64,000 bases of DNA from Brachionus plicatilis. Taxonomy: Eukaryota > Rotifera > Eurotatoria > Ploima > Brachionidae. The DNA lies in the NCBI GenBank assembly GCA_010279815.1, contig QEOQ01000165.1:377498-441497 (forward strand), written 5' to 3'. Both the position numbers and the translations under genes were made by a program. Positions 54,401-64,000 of this stretch are shown here, piece by piece; position 1 is the stretch's first letter; each line of letters opens with the position of its first letter. Under the pieces are notes generated by a model that made no database searches, was not told the origin of the DNA, and saw nothing but the letters and a program-made list of their open reading frames with translations.

Positions 54401-57400
54401 TTTTTTTTTTTTTCAATTTAATTATTAAAACTGAGATGCAAAAAAGTTGTCAAATATTTGCCAAGAAAATATGGTGCTTATTTGATTTGAAAATTTTTGG
54501 TGTTTCCTAACTGGTTTTTGTCATTTAAAATTTTTAAAGGTTTTTGGAGATAGATTTTTTTTAAATTTCATCATCGACAAGCTTTTAATTTAGTTGAAAA
54601 GATGTGACAGAACATTTGAATTCGATGTTAAGTTTAGTTTCCAAGGTTAATCAATAAGACTAATTAGCACTTCATTTATTCAAATTCTTTATAAAAGTAT
54701 TCATTCGAAATTTTAAATTATTGTAAAGAAAAAAAAAGAATTATTTTTAAAATTTTAACAATAAGATATTCTATAATATAATAATAATAATAATTGCTAC
54801 GCTCTCGCGCTAAGTCCGGTTTTATCCAGAAAATAAGCCATGTTTTAGTCTTTCAAAAGTTTGTCTAAATTCTTTTTAAAATTGTTAATTGTTTTTGATT
54901 CAATGACTTGGTTCGTTAGCTTATTCCATTCATTAACAATTCTGCTGGTGAAAAAGTTGAATCTTTGTGCGCAGTTTTTAACAATTTCTCTTCTCAACTT
55001 GTAACTGTTGCCTCTCGTTTCTTACATCTGCATATTCGAATTATCTTTATCCCACTTCTTGTACCAACAGATCTGATCATGCTTAATTAGCATTTTGTAC
55101 ATTTGAATAAGATCACCTCGCTTCCTTCTTGTATCCAACGTTGTTAAATTTAGCCTTCTAAGCCTCTCTGCGTACTCTAGATTCGCAAACCCATTAACAC
55201 TCTGTCGCTCTCCTTTGAACCTTTCTCCAGCATATCAATATCCTTTTTTAAGTAGGGACTCCATACCTGAACAGCGTATTCCAGGTGTGGTCGTACAAGA
55301 CTCGTGTAGATCTTCATAATTATACCCGGTTCTAGTTAAAAATTCAAATTTTTTCACAAATTCTAAAAAAATCAAATTAATTTTATTGAAAATTGAGAGC
55401 TTAAATGTTTGAACATGTTTCAACATTGATCTTTTAATTACAAAGCAGTTTATAACCCTTGAGTAGAAATATTCAAATGTTTTTTTCCCATTTTTTGATT
55501 TTGTCATCGGTTCATATAAATTATTACTGTTCCTAAAATTATTTTTCAATTTTCTTGAGTCATTTTTTATCAGCCTATCTTTCAAATTTAAAGCTGAATT
55601 ATTATAAAATAAACATTTAAAAGAAAAGGTAATCATTCTTTCAATTGTTCTATGTTGAAACGAATAAAGACCATCCTTTTATAAAAAGTTTTTTATCTAA
55701 TTAAAAGAATTAATCAACGCGCAATCGAAGAATTGCTTTAAAAACCAGCTGGATAATTATTTAAAAATGAAATAACGGCAAATACATTAGTTTTTATAAC
55801 TATTATGGTATGTAAAAACCAGACAGCTACCATAGCAAGGCTACGTCTAGCCTTGCTCCGCAGGTTTCTTGCTGTAGCTTAAATTATTATATTATATTAT
55901 ATTATTATAATTAGCTTTAAACTTAAAAGTTTAAAGATAGAAATATAATATCTTTTTGATAAGTTATTAACTGCCTCTTTTCAAAAATAGCATAGGAGAG
56001 TAGAGCAATAATCACAATAAAGTAAAATAAAGGTCTTAAAAAACTGCACTTTAACTGATATAGCAACATAGAGAAGTCTTTTGATGGAAAAAAGTTTCTT
56101 ATTTACTTTAATGGATATGTTAAAAAACTTAATAAATATTTTCTATATATTTTTTCGGATCTTTAAGGATCTGGTGGTTCGCGGTTATAACACAAATAAT
56201 AAAAAAGAAAGAAGTTAAATGATAATAACTTTATTAATAAATGGCCACTTCTAGCCTGAACAAATATTAAAGAAAATAACATAAAAAGGAGACAAAATTA
56301 TAATAAATTTCAAAGTTTCTTCTTCAAATTGCACATGTCCAATATTTAACACAGTGTTAAATAATAACGACTTGCTAAGCTCATGAGTTCATACTACTGT
56401 ACTGTGAAACTATAGACATTTAAGTTGGCTAGAGTCGGTGAACAGATATGCTACAAGCAAGTTTTATAAAGTTAAGATCTTGATCAATTTTAAAGCCCAA
56501 CAAACAAATTTTCTAAACAACAATTATATCTCTTCCGCTTATTTTAATCTTTTCCGGATAAAATGTTTTTATTTTAGAAAATATCATGCAAAATGTTTTA
56601 GACCAGTTTATAACTATCTTATTAAAACAGCACCAATCATTTAAGTTATTATTTGTAAATCTTAGATTCCTTAGAACTGTTTCAAAATATTTATTTGAAA
56701 AACTCATTGTTGTATCATCAGCAAAATTTTTGGTGTTTCCTAACTGGTTTTTGTCATTTAAAATCCTCAAAGATCTTAAAAGATTTCTGTTGATGAATTA
56801 TTTTAAATTTCATCATCAACAGGCTTTTAATTTAATTGAAAAGATGTGAAGGAACATCTTGGATTCGATGTTGGGTTGAGTTTTTTCTCTAATTAAATAA
56901 ATTAGTTAATTCAATTGAATATAATTACGGCTCAAGAAATTCAGCATTACCTAGGATTAGGATGCATTAAAAAATTACTTATAAAAATAATGGTTAAGCT
57001 ACCACGTAAAATTCGTTGCCATGTGGTGCATATTTCACACGGATTGAAAAAAATTGAAAATTTTATTTCGTCTTTTAAATTATTTAAATTATTATATATT
57101 ATAATTTTTTAAATTGGAAGAAATCTGTTGTTAGAATTTTTTGAGCAGATGAAATTTTTATTAGGATAAAGATTTTAAAGCATGAAATAGCTAACTAAAA
57201 ATTATTTACCTTTTTTTAAACCAGCCGACTTTAATTGATTAGTAGCAAAAAAGATGACAGGATTCAAAAAAAAATCATTTATTTTAGCTTTAACTTTTAA
57301 ATTAATTTCAAAGTCTTTTAAAATCGATTTAACATATTTTAATATCTTCTAGATTTTAAAGATTATTTTTTTTTTCCTCAAAATCAAAATAAAATAGCTA

Positions 57401-60400
57401 TTTAAATCAATAAATAACTATTGAATTATTTGATTGATTTTTAATTTTCTTTAATCTTTCTTTGATTCTTAGTTTTCGTTTACATTTTTTTTAACCAGTC
57501 TAAAGACATATCATGTATTTTTTATAAAAATATTTTTTAATGATAAGTCAAAATTCCAAATAAACCATCTTAGTGAAGAATTTTTTTTTAGAAATTTTTG
57601 AGAGATTTATTTCCAGATCTCTAGTTAAGCATTAAATAGCATCAATAGGTAAAATCTGCAAAATTTTATAATTTTATAATATATTTCGCATCTAATAAAA
57701 AAAACAATTTAGAAAAAAATCAATTAAATAGATGGTGTTTATCAATTTTTTATTTCCAAAAATTAGATTTGATAGAGTAATTTAACATCAAATTGTTATT
57801 ATTTATAAAAAGTCAAATTGTCACTCATAAAAATAAGGACCCAAAAAAAAAATTAATTAAAAAAAGGGTTTAATTTATCTACAGATTATTTTTTAAAAAT
57901 AGCTCACTTGTTAAAATAGGAAAAATCACTCATTGATTATTCTAAAAATAAATTCTACTAAGTCAACTCAGCCTTGATTCCTCTTTAAAAAAAAAAGAAA
58001 CAAACCACCAAAAACATATCTCTGCATCATTTGTCATTGAAAAAAAACCTCATTTCCCAATTCCTATAAATTTGATCTTAAACTTCATTTGTCGAATTTA
58101 TTTTTTATCATTTAACAAAAATTTAAATATTTATTAGAAAATGTTGAGATAATTTTTTGTCCTAATTAAATAGATAAGTTAACTCAATTAATTTTAAATC
58201 CGGCTCAATAATCTCAGCATTCATAAAAAACAATGGGTAAGCTACTGCATAAATTTGGTGCCATGTGGTGCATATTTCACACTTATAAAATATCCAAAAA
58301 ATGTATTTGGCCATTTCTTTTATTTTAATAAAATTAATTTTTTATTTTAAATTTAACATTTTAAAATTTTTTTTTATAAATTAAAAAAAATTTAAACATT
58401 CATTTTTGATAATAACTAATTAAAAATTTAATAGAAAATGCTCTTATTAAATAAATAAGTTATCTCAATTAATTTTAATTTTGAAAAATTTTATTTGACT
58501 TTTTTGTATCATTTTGATAAAATAAAATTTTTTTTTTGACAATTAAAAATAAATAATTTATTTGAAAATTTTAGAAGGAGACAAACGCGCCCAATCAGTA
58601 GGACCGGCTTATTCGAGACCTTCTACTGAGACGCCATCGAGACCGCACTCGGCAACGCCGACACCAATAATTTCACCAATGCAGACCGACAACGCTCTAG
58701 ACGATTTGATATTCTGCACCATAACGCGTTCCGAGCCCAGCCAAAGCATCGGCATGTCTCTGACCAAGTCTGACAAAGACCAACAGTCCAATTTCTATCC
58801 AATGGTGACCGATGTTGAGCGTGGCGCCCCGGCCGAGCAAGCCGGCATCATGGTCGGCGACATGGTCATCGAAATAAACGGAAAGTCAACTTTGAACAAG
58901 CAAAACAAGGAGATTCGTCCGTGGATCGAGTCGTCCGGCAACAACATTGATTTTATTGTCAAAAGGGACAAGAGTGTCGAGCTAAAATTGAGACAAAACG
59001 CCAAAGTAATCACGGATGCGGTGGTGGAGACCGCGGTGCAAAAAATAGCATCGCCAAGTTCATCCGAGCACTTGTCCAGAAAAGAAAGCTTTTCCCAAAA
59101 TGCCAGCGCCGAAAATTCGCCCAGACTGGTGCACAAAGAAATTCACATGTCCAGCAGCAAGCTCCAGGACTACTCATTCGAGTCGTCGTCATCCAAAAGC
59201 AACAAATCGCCCAAAACTCGCAACCAGAGCGAGCCAGCACTCGAAGAAACCATCAGATCGGAGAACACTGTTCAGTCTTCGTCTCCAGTGAGCCGCAGAT
59301 CGGCTTCTACCTACACATTGCCGCGAGACGCGCCCATTCCGCGTCTCTGTCGAGTCAGGGCCTACGAGGAAAGTCTTGGCTTCACAGTGTCTGGCTCCAA
59401 GTCGGCGCCAGGCGTCTTCAAAGTGACTGACGTGGCCGCCAACTCGGCAGCGGCCAACAGTGGCCTCAGAAACAATGACTACATCATCGAAGTATCTGGC
59501 GTCAATGTAGAAACACTCAACTACACCGACTTGATTGCGTTTATACGCAAAAAAAAGCAAGAAGATGATCTGCAGCTTTTGGTTGCCGATCGGCCCACTT
59601 TAGAGTGGTACAAGAAGAAAAAAGTTCCAATATCAAGTCAGGTGGTGCCAAAAATGCAATACATCGAAACCCTGCTTAAAGAAGAGCTTGAAAGAGAGAT
59701 GGCAAACACTGACTTGGACCAAAGTGGTTTGAACACTAGTGAAAATTGTAAGTTGGCGCCACTTTGTTGTTTGTCTTAGAACCGTAGTAGACCTTCTTTA
59801 GTTTCTATCTGTTCGAGAGCCAAAACCATAAATGATTTTGCTTGATTTTTTTTTTTTTTATGTTTAAGTTTTAGAAAAATCATGTGTTTAAGATTGCTGG
59901 ACTTGACAGTCAGCTAAATAAGCTTTTTAAGCTCAGTGCTGACTCGGTTTTAGAAGGCATTGTCAAATTTCGTTCAAAACTTCCAATAAAAAAATTTTTG
60001 GCAATGTGAAATTTTAGTACCAAAAGTAAAAACTTTATAATTTTTTTTCTAATCGTGCAAAAAAAGGTTCTGTAAATAAAACAATATTGTGCAAATATGT
60101 ACAAAAGAATTCCAAGCTCTGCTTTAATCAAGTATTTTTGATGGTGTGGTGAGTTTTTGCAGAGATTGGAATTTTTTTTGTCCAATTTTGCGTAATATTG
60201 TACTCTTTACAGTACCATTTTTGCACAATTAGAAAAAAAAATAAAAAGTTTTTACTTTTTGTACTGTTATTTTTGTAATAAAATTTCACATTGTCAAAAA
60301 TGTTATAACTTTGGCTCAAATGGGGTATTGTGAAATTCAGATAAAAATTGAACAAAAATTCTTAATTTTATTTTAATTTAAAATGAAATTGTATAAAATA

Positions 60401-62973
60401 AACGAAGAAAAATTCTGCAACAGAGAGAAACATATTTTTTATATGAGAAAAATAATTTTAGTATGTACGACAAAGTATGTCGCACTATGTTGCAGTATTT
60501 TTTAAATATTTTTTTATTAAATTTTTTAAATTAAAATTAAAGTTAATACAAAATATTTAAAAAATGCTGCAACATAAAGAATAATATTTTGTTGCACTTT
60601 TTTTTCTAGAACAAAATTTTTGTCAAAATTTTAGCAAAAAAAATCAATACATCAATTTAAAAATTATTGATACTTTATTTTGCACCAAAGTATGTTGCAC
60701 CTTGTTGCAGTATTTTTTTAAATATTTTCTTTTAACTTTAATTCTAATTTATAAAAAAAAGTACTATTTTTTATTTGAATTTCACGCTACCTGTTCAAAT
60801 GATAAACTTAAATAAACGATTGTAAGATATACTTTAAAAAATACTGCAACATAGTTCAACATACTTTGTTGTACCTGTTTCACCAAAAGTGTTTTTCTCA
60901 TGTAAAAATATACAAAAAATAAAATATCAATAAAATTATAATTGTTTATTGATTTGATTTACCAAAAAATAAGAGAAAATAAAAATTTTATTTAAGGTAA
61001 AAATATGTTTGTCTATGTTGCAGAATTTTTTTTTCGTATATTTTATAAAATTTTATTTTAATTTTTAAAAAAGTTAAGAATTTTTGTTCTATTCGTATTT
61101 GGAATTCATAACGCCTTTAATTGTTCTGTTGATGAGACAAAGTTAAAAAACTTTTGTTTCGCCTTCTGCAGAAGTCGTCAAAATATGTGCCAATTAATTG
61201 CCTCTTATTTTTAATGCTTTTAAATAGGGTTTAATTTTGAAGACTTGCGCAGGAGGCGGAACAAAAGTAGTTACACTTTGTTTTATCTACAGAACAATTT
61301 TTTGACCATTTGAATCCAAGTTATAAATTTTTTTTTAGTTTTGAATTGGAAATTTTTTATGAAATTTCACAATGCTGCTTTAGAAAACAGCCCAAGACCT
61401 GGCATGGTCGTTGAACATAGGGCCTTCTTTGAAAATTTTTTATAAAAAATATCTAATACTCTAATTTAAAGTGAGGTCAAGCGATAAAGGTATTAAAGTA
61501 CCATTCCAATCTGGTCGATCTGTTTGGATACATAGAAAAATATACTTGTAAGCAATCATTTGTGATTAAGAACATAAAGCCGATGATTATTAACAAAGCT
61601 TTTATTTGGTTTTAAAAAAAAATGCCAATTTAAAAATTGCTCAAAATTTTTCTTTCGAATCAAGCTCAATTCTAACAAAATTTCCCATTGCTTTGGCTAA
61701 AAATTTGCTTCAAACCTTTAAACCGCGAAAATAAATCTAATAATTGATCTAATAAATTTAAGAAAAAGAAAAAAAAGATCATATTTTTCTTATAAAATTT
61801 CGTCGTTTAAAGGTTGATAAAATAACAGTTGGTCAGTGGTTTTTTAATTTTGATTGTTTTTGTAAACCATTGGCATTGAATTATGGTTTGGTGCTTTGAA
61901 TTTTTTTTACCCGATTAACACCCGAGATTTTTTTAATTCTTTCCTTGTTTGGTTCGAATCAAATAACTGCTTTTTTGTTACTCTGAACGCGTAATTTTTG
62001 ATTTTTTTAATTTTTAATTTTAGATGCGATAAACCAGTAAATAACTTGTCGATTTCACATAACGATCTTTCTCAAGCAAACAATGTTTAAAATGGCTGTG
62101 TATGCTGATGTTGGATGAATGTTTTTTATTTTATTTAATTTTTTTCATATTTAAATTCCATTCAAATTGATCAACTTCCATTTTTTATATATTTTTTTTT
62201 TACATCTAATTCTAGCTCTTTTATGATAGATTTTGGAGATTTAATCCTTTTTAATGAGAATAATTTCAGAATAGACTTATGAATGATATTTTAGATTTTT
62301 TTTTTAAGTATTAAGATTTTTTTCTCTATTTAAAAACAAAAATTTTTTCTTAAAATTATTTTCTTTTTTTTTTCCAAAATCAAGATTCTTTTTTTCCAAA
62401 ACCGATTCCAGGTTTTTTCAATTCTTTATGAATGTAAACGAATCTTGATATGTTTTAGGATGAATTTTCTTAATTTTTTTTTTTATAAAAATATTAATAA
62501 ATTTTTAAAGTTGAATTTGAAAAAAAGAAGAATTTTTTAATTCTTATTTATTTAAATTATATCCAAATGCGAATTATTTCTTTTTGATTCAATCAAAATT
62601 TTGAATAAATTTAAAAAAAAATTATTTTCTTTTTAATATCTCCATTAGCCTCCTGTTCAAATCAATTTATTTGCTGACAAATTAATCATTGTACCTCAAA
62701 TAAAATAAATACTGACCAAAAAGCACAATTATAAAGTATTTAAATTTGAAGGAGATTATTTATTCCATAAATTGATGAATATTCTTTTTATTGGAAAATT
62801 GAAAAATTGAATTGATAGATACAATTTTTTTGTTAATAATAATAATTCTTTATTACTTGAAAATGTAAAAAAAAAAATTTTAAAGAAAAATTTTTTTTAA
62901 AAAAACAGATTCGGGTCAGCTCAGAATGGATCAAAGTCCTTCTTTTCAGCCCAATGTAAATAATATTTTTTAA
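46449..62973 (+). CDS. Eight-PDZ scaffold protein with charged coiled coil (NHERF/PDZK1-like)
   Basis: The exons are 46449-48461, 50220-51422, 53060-53170, 53331-54368, 58575-59747 and 62909-62973 (or to 62955). Every joint is GT/AG and phase 1, and the joined frame stays open for about 1,860 codons. The order is a polar N-part, an Arg/Glu coiled coil of about 175 residues, PDZ1 (exon 1), PDZ2-4 (exon 2), a linker exon, PDZ5-6 (exon 4) and PDZ7-8 (exon 5). The domains have the NHERF-style GF.. carboxylate-binding loops and GLR.xD.I.EVNG pattern. Such proteins tether membrane transporters and receptors by their C-termini to the cortical cytoskeleton. The first exon(s) upstream of 46449 were not found. 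Exon GC is about 45-50% against about 20% in introns. Confidence 0.85.
48955..49275 (+). repeat. 41-bp tandem satellite in PDZ-gene intron 1
   Basis: CCGTTCCA recurs at 48985, 49026, 49067, 49108, 49149, 49190 and 49231, exactly 41 bp apart. Two monomer types (gtatattttatggcggccacgt and ggcagttattattatggccac) alternate over part of the array, giving an 82-bp higher-order unit. A lone related monomer is at 45876-45905. Confidence 0.92.
49300..49352. repeat. Right end of the AGAGTTGTTT element family
   Basis: gacttgacttaagatttttgacttaaaaacaactct is the inverse of the left ends at 25107 and 26592. The partner left end is not evident nearby. Confidence 0.4.
49645..49960 (-). mobile_element. LINE A 3' end
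   Basis: caaggttaatcaacaggctagtgcc followed by gactgataaacacttcatttatt is the family A 3' terminus, as at 44083 and 54642, and atttaacaataagctattt matches further in. The 5' break is unclear. Flanking direct repeats were searched by eye and not found. Confidence 0.5.
50220..51422 (+). CDS. PDZ scaffold exon 2: PDZ2, PDZ3, PDZ4
   Basis: The acceptor attcaatag completes GAG from the previous exon (EFERQQEVMN). PDZ2 at FFGYGMSFHQ...DAGLETNQRVVAVNN, PDZ3 at KQFGFDCKTLK...RAGLRNNDNILEVNG, PDZ4 at KGLGISLTPS...KAGLKKDQRFVEIDG. The donor is GTATTT. The frame continues only into the T-rich intron, so the ORF end at 51478 is not the protein end. Confidence 0.9.
51480..53059. other. PDZ-gene intron 2, no gene content
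   Basis: A/T-rich; 52100-52190 is an end of the ggtgttgtgaatttc MITE family (compare 60322-61114). Otherwise nothing recognisable. Confidence 0.5.
53060..53170 (+). CDS. PDZ scaffold cryptic 111-nt exon
   Basis: Bounded by ttcag (acceptor) and GTATCC (donor). It is exactly 37 codons in the 1-1 phase used by every other exon and reads STNKLTGSQSNLSFLKTKFG, then SCLGLGDDRAPNSISL without a stop. GC is clearly above the intron background. It is symmetric, so skipping it keeps the frame; likely an alternative or linker exon between PDZ4 and PDZ5. Confidence 0.65.
53331..54368 (+). CDS. PDZ scaffold exon 4: PDZ5, PDZ6
   Basis: The acceptor ccattttcag is a good polypyrimidine-AG. PDZ5: DGYGFSMKANESGPHMISSV...EQSGLRADDLILKVGD. 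A Ser-rich linker (residues about 110-200, RNRATSVDSASDRKRPYSMT) has several RxxS-type possible kinase sites. PDZ6: EGFGFTLNSKLKPKYTIFSV...AANLRPTDVIVEINK. The donor is GTAATT after SSDY. Confidence 0.9.
54785..55335 (-). pseudogene. LINE B 3' fragment nested in LINE A
   Basis: The minus strand reads YTSLVRPHLEYAVQVWSPYL, RRKRGDLIQMYKML, TRGNSYKLRREIVKNCAQRF and FFTSRIVNEWNKLTNQVIES, the classic C-terminal end of CR1/Jockey-type LINEs, with a few stops. An (AAT)n tail lies at 54778-54793. Family A text continues on both sides. Confidence 0.8.
55336..55636 (-). pseudogene. LINE A C-terminal domain
   Basis: KKTFEYFYSRVINCFVIKRS matches KTFGYFYSRLINSFVINRSM at 35.1 kb. The ORF then runs on into family B at about 55330, a fusion created by nesting. 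Confidence 0.7.
56513..56722 (-). pseudogene. LINE A reverse transcriptase from the catalytic box
   Basis: FADDTTMSFSNKYFETVLRN, then NDWCCFNKIVINWSKTFCMI; compare FADDTTISHSDKELETVLKN at 38.4 kb. The residues before FADDTT in this frame come from the duplicated target, marking the 5' truncation point. Confidence 0.7.
56870..57045 (+). repeat. Intronic direct repeat, copy 1
   Basis: ctaattaaata.at.agttaa.tcaatt, cggctcaa, tcagcatt, and gccatgtggtgcatatttcacac also occur in the same order at 58139-58285, where about 35 bp is missing. Confidence 0.65.
58139..58285 (+). repeat. Intronic direct repeat, copy 2
   Basis: Partner of 56870-57045. The best-kept part is gccatgtggtgcatatttcacac, 23 identical bases. 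A third weaker echo of the first part is at 58435-58480. Confidence 0.65.
58575..59747 (+). CDS. PDZ scaffold exon 5: PDZ7, PDZ8
   Basis: Acceptor gaaaattttag, donor GTAAGT. PDZ7: SIGMSLTKSDKD...EQAGIMVGDMVIEINGK. A Ser-rich linker of about 110 residues follows. PDZ8: ESLGFTVSGSKSAPGVFKVT...NSGLRNNDYIIEVSG. The exon closes with YIETLLKEELEREMAN, a short helix. Unspliced reading would add only CKLAPLCCLS. Confidence 0.9.
60000..60295. mobile_element. MITE of the GGCAATGTGAAATTT type in PDZ intron
   Basis: GGCAATGTGAAATTTTAGTA faces its inverse ending in CACATTGTC at 60295; further mirrored blocks are aaaaactttataa and aattagaaaaaaa. Target duplication not clear. Confidence 0.7.
60322..61114. 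mobile_element. MITE with GGGTATTGTGAAATTC ends
   Basis: About 44-bp inverted ends (to aaaaattcttaa) at 60322-60366 and 61072-61114. The interior is full of atactgcaacata and tgttgcac words in both orientations. Relatives at 31080-31400 and 52100-52190. Confidence 0.6.
61380..62908. other. PDZ-gene intron sequence without genes
   Basis: Dense T/A homopolymers; no further exon or transposon end was recognised. Confidence 0.4.
62909..62973 (+). CDS. PDZ scaffold exon 6 (terminal or internal)
   Basis: The acceptor aaaaaaacag joins exon 5 in phase 1 and gives SGQLRMDQSPSFQPN. Then either a GTAAAT donor at 62956 leads beyond the window, or the frame ends at TAA 62971-62973 after VNNIF. Small but phase-matched and GC-richer. 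Confidence 0.5.
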
Positions 62974-63429
62974 AAAAAATTAATTTTTTTGTTAACTCGT
63001 AAAAAATTGGCAAATTGAAGTTTGAGATCAAAATCAAAAGGTCTAAATATAAATTTGTTTTTTTTTAATAAAAGAGAAAAAATAACTTTTTTTTCATATG
63101 AAATTACTTGACATGTTATGTCTAGTTTATTTTCACATATAAAATTTTAAATTCTGAATAATTTTAAGATATCATATTCATATAAACTAGTTGTCCCAAA
63201 GGGTATGACAGATTTTATATCATTAAAAAATCTTAAATAAAAATTTACGTTCTTAAAACTCATATTTAAACAATTTCAACGAAAAAAAAATTATATTTAA
63301 ATTAATTTTAATAATAAGATACTAGATAATAAATTTAGAGTTGAATTATTTTTCAGGATTTTTAAAAATCAAAAATAAGAATATCAAATAAACTATCAAA
63401 ATACAAATAAACACAAAATAAACTATCGT

Positions 63430-64000
63430 CGATTAAAGCGTATGGCTTTGATGATCTGACACTAAAATAGATTGAAGCTTTCTTGAAAAATAGAAGACAA
63501 CGAGTTGTTCAAGGCGAAATTTTCTCTGATTGGGTTGAGATTTTTAGCGGTGTACCACAAGGGTCAGTGATTGATCCACTATTGTTCGTTTTGTTATCAA
63601 TGATCTTCCAAAAGAAAAAGAGAATGTTATAAAATGTATGCAGATAATACTAGGATATTCTCGCTTACGGTATCAGAAATAAGCTCAGCGAAACTACAAT
63701 CAGATTTAGATTTTATTTTCAAACGGACTCAAGATTGGCTTCTTCTCTTCAACACATCAAAATGTGTGGTTATGCATTCTGGTCATAAAAACAAAGAATT
63801 TATTAAATTTCCTTATTTTATTAATGGTAAGCAGTAAACAACGTCATAAACCGAAAAAGATCTTGGAGTTACTTTCAATACAAATCTGAAATGGAAAAAT
63901 CAAGTGATATAGGCTACAAACAAAGCAAATCAAATGCTAGGTTGCATCAGGAAATCATTTGCTCGTTTTGATTGTTAGTTATTTAGATCCCTTTATTTAA
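63430..64000 (+). pseudogene. CR1/Jockey-like LINE reverse transcriptase fragment
   Basis: Plus strand, several frameshifts: FLKNRRQRVVQGEIFSDWVE, SGVPQGSVIDPLLFVLL, then MYADNTRIFSLTVSEISSAK (catalytic YAD-N, so the second catalytic Asp is changed), and DLGVTFNTNLKWKNQVI. It runs off the window end. Dead copy. Confidence 0.8.

Larger units (their letters stand above)
54490..56883 (-). mobile_element. LINE A insertion flanked by about 150-bp direct repeats
   Basis: The direct repeats are 54490-54640 and 56723-56883, beginning aaaatttttggtgtttcctaac and including aaatttcatcatc.aca.gctttt, aattgaaaagatgtga and ttcgatgtt at about 80% identity. Between them lies family A on the minus strand: the 3' end at 54642 and 5' truncation at the catalytic FADDTT (about 56722). 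The LINE frames (55340-55636, 56513-56722) are broken. A family B fragment is nested at 54785-55335. Confidence 0.75.

Noticed and set aside
55235..55636. Single 133-residue protein
   Set aside because: It is a chance fusion of a family A LINE tail with a nested family B LINE.
59010..59560. Minus-strand ORFs over the PDZ7-8 exon
   Set aside because: Shadows of the real plus-strand exon, without recognisable domains.

Overview
This window is eukaryotic and most likely from an animal. It has spliced genes with GT/AG introns (several only 52-68 nt), a mitochondrial Twinkle helicase, a cytosolic-type glycerol-3-phosphate dehydrogenase and a large PDZ scaffold of NHERF/PDZK1 character. The DNA is very AT-rich outside exons, and transposons are nested several deep. 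A small-genome invertebrate such as a monogonont rotifer would fit, but that is inference and nothing here proves the species. No operons, CRISPR array, rRNA or convincing tRNA gene was seen.

Layout. 1-9.1 kb: stacked DNA transposons. These are a long-inverted-repeat element whose arms carry a 16-bp palindrome (with a LINE fragment inside its right arm), a pogo/Tigger relic, the end of a gene-capturing transposon, and a GC-ended element holding an AT-hook ORF. 9.8-12.2 kb: a RecF/SMC-like ATPase gene with a WD40-like segment and a C-terminal PCNA-binding (PIP) motif, split by a 246-bp insertion. 12.85-16.6 kb: a decayed LINE (endonuclease, RT, ORF1) interrupted by a hAT end. 16.85-17.59 kb: assembly gap. 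17.6-20.0 kb: 3' half of a Ty3/gypsy-like LTR element in which a chromodomain runs straight into an envelope-like protein, followed by a 318-bp LTR. 20.06-23.0 kb: a pogo MITE, then a LINE carrying an almost perfect 891-bp fold-back element.

23.7-30.5 kb is the conserved core: TWNK on the minus strand (4 exons) diverges from a GPD1-type gene on the plus strand (3 exons) across a 0.8-kb spacer that holds a GC-rich block. 30.5-46.4 kb: MITEs, a zinc-finger-bearing DNA element, and a LINE split by a 2.5-kb transposon with 8-bp target duplications. That transposon carries scrambled host-gene exons and is itself hit by a pogo MITE. A 1.55-kb fold-back element and more LINE pieces follow. 46.4-63.0 kb: one multi-exon gene on the plus strand with a charged coiled coil and eight PDZ domains. 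All its visible introns are phase 1, and they hold a 41-bp satellite, LINEs and MITEs. 63.4-64 kb: another LINE fragment.

Three observations stand out. One LINE family has apparently inserted at least twice with direct target duplications of about 140-150 bp. A Pack-type transposon family carries pieces of the same host gene at two loci. PIP-box C-termini recur both in micro-ORFs of pogo MITEs and in the ATPase gene.
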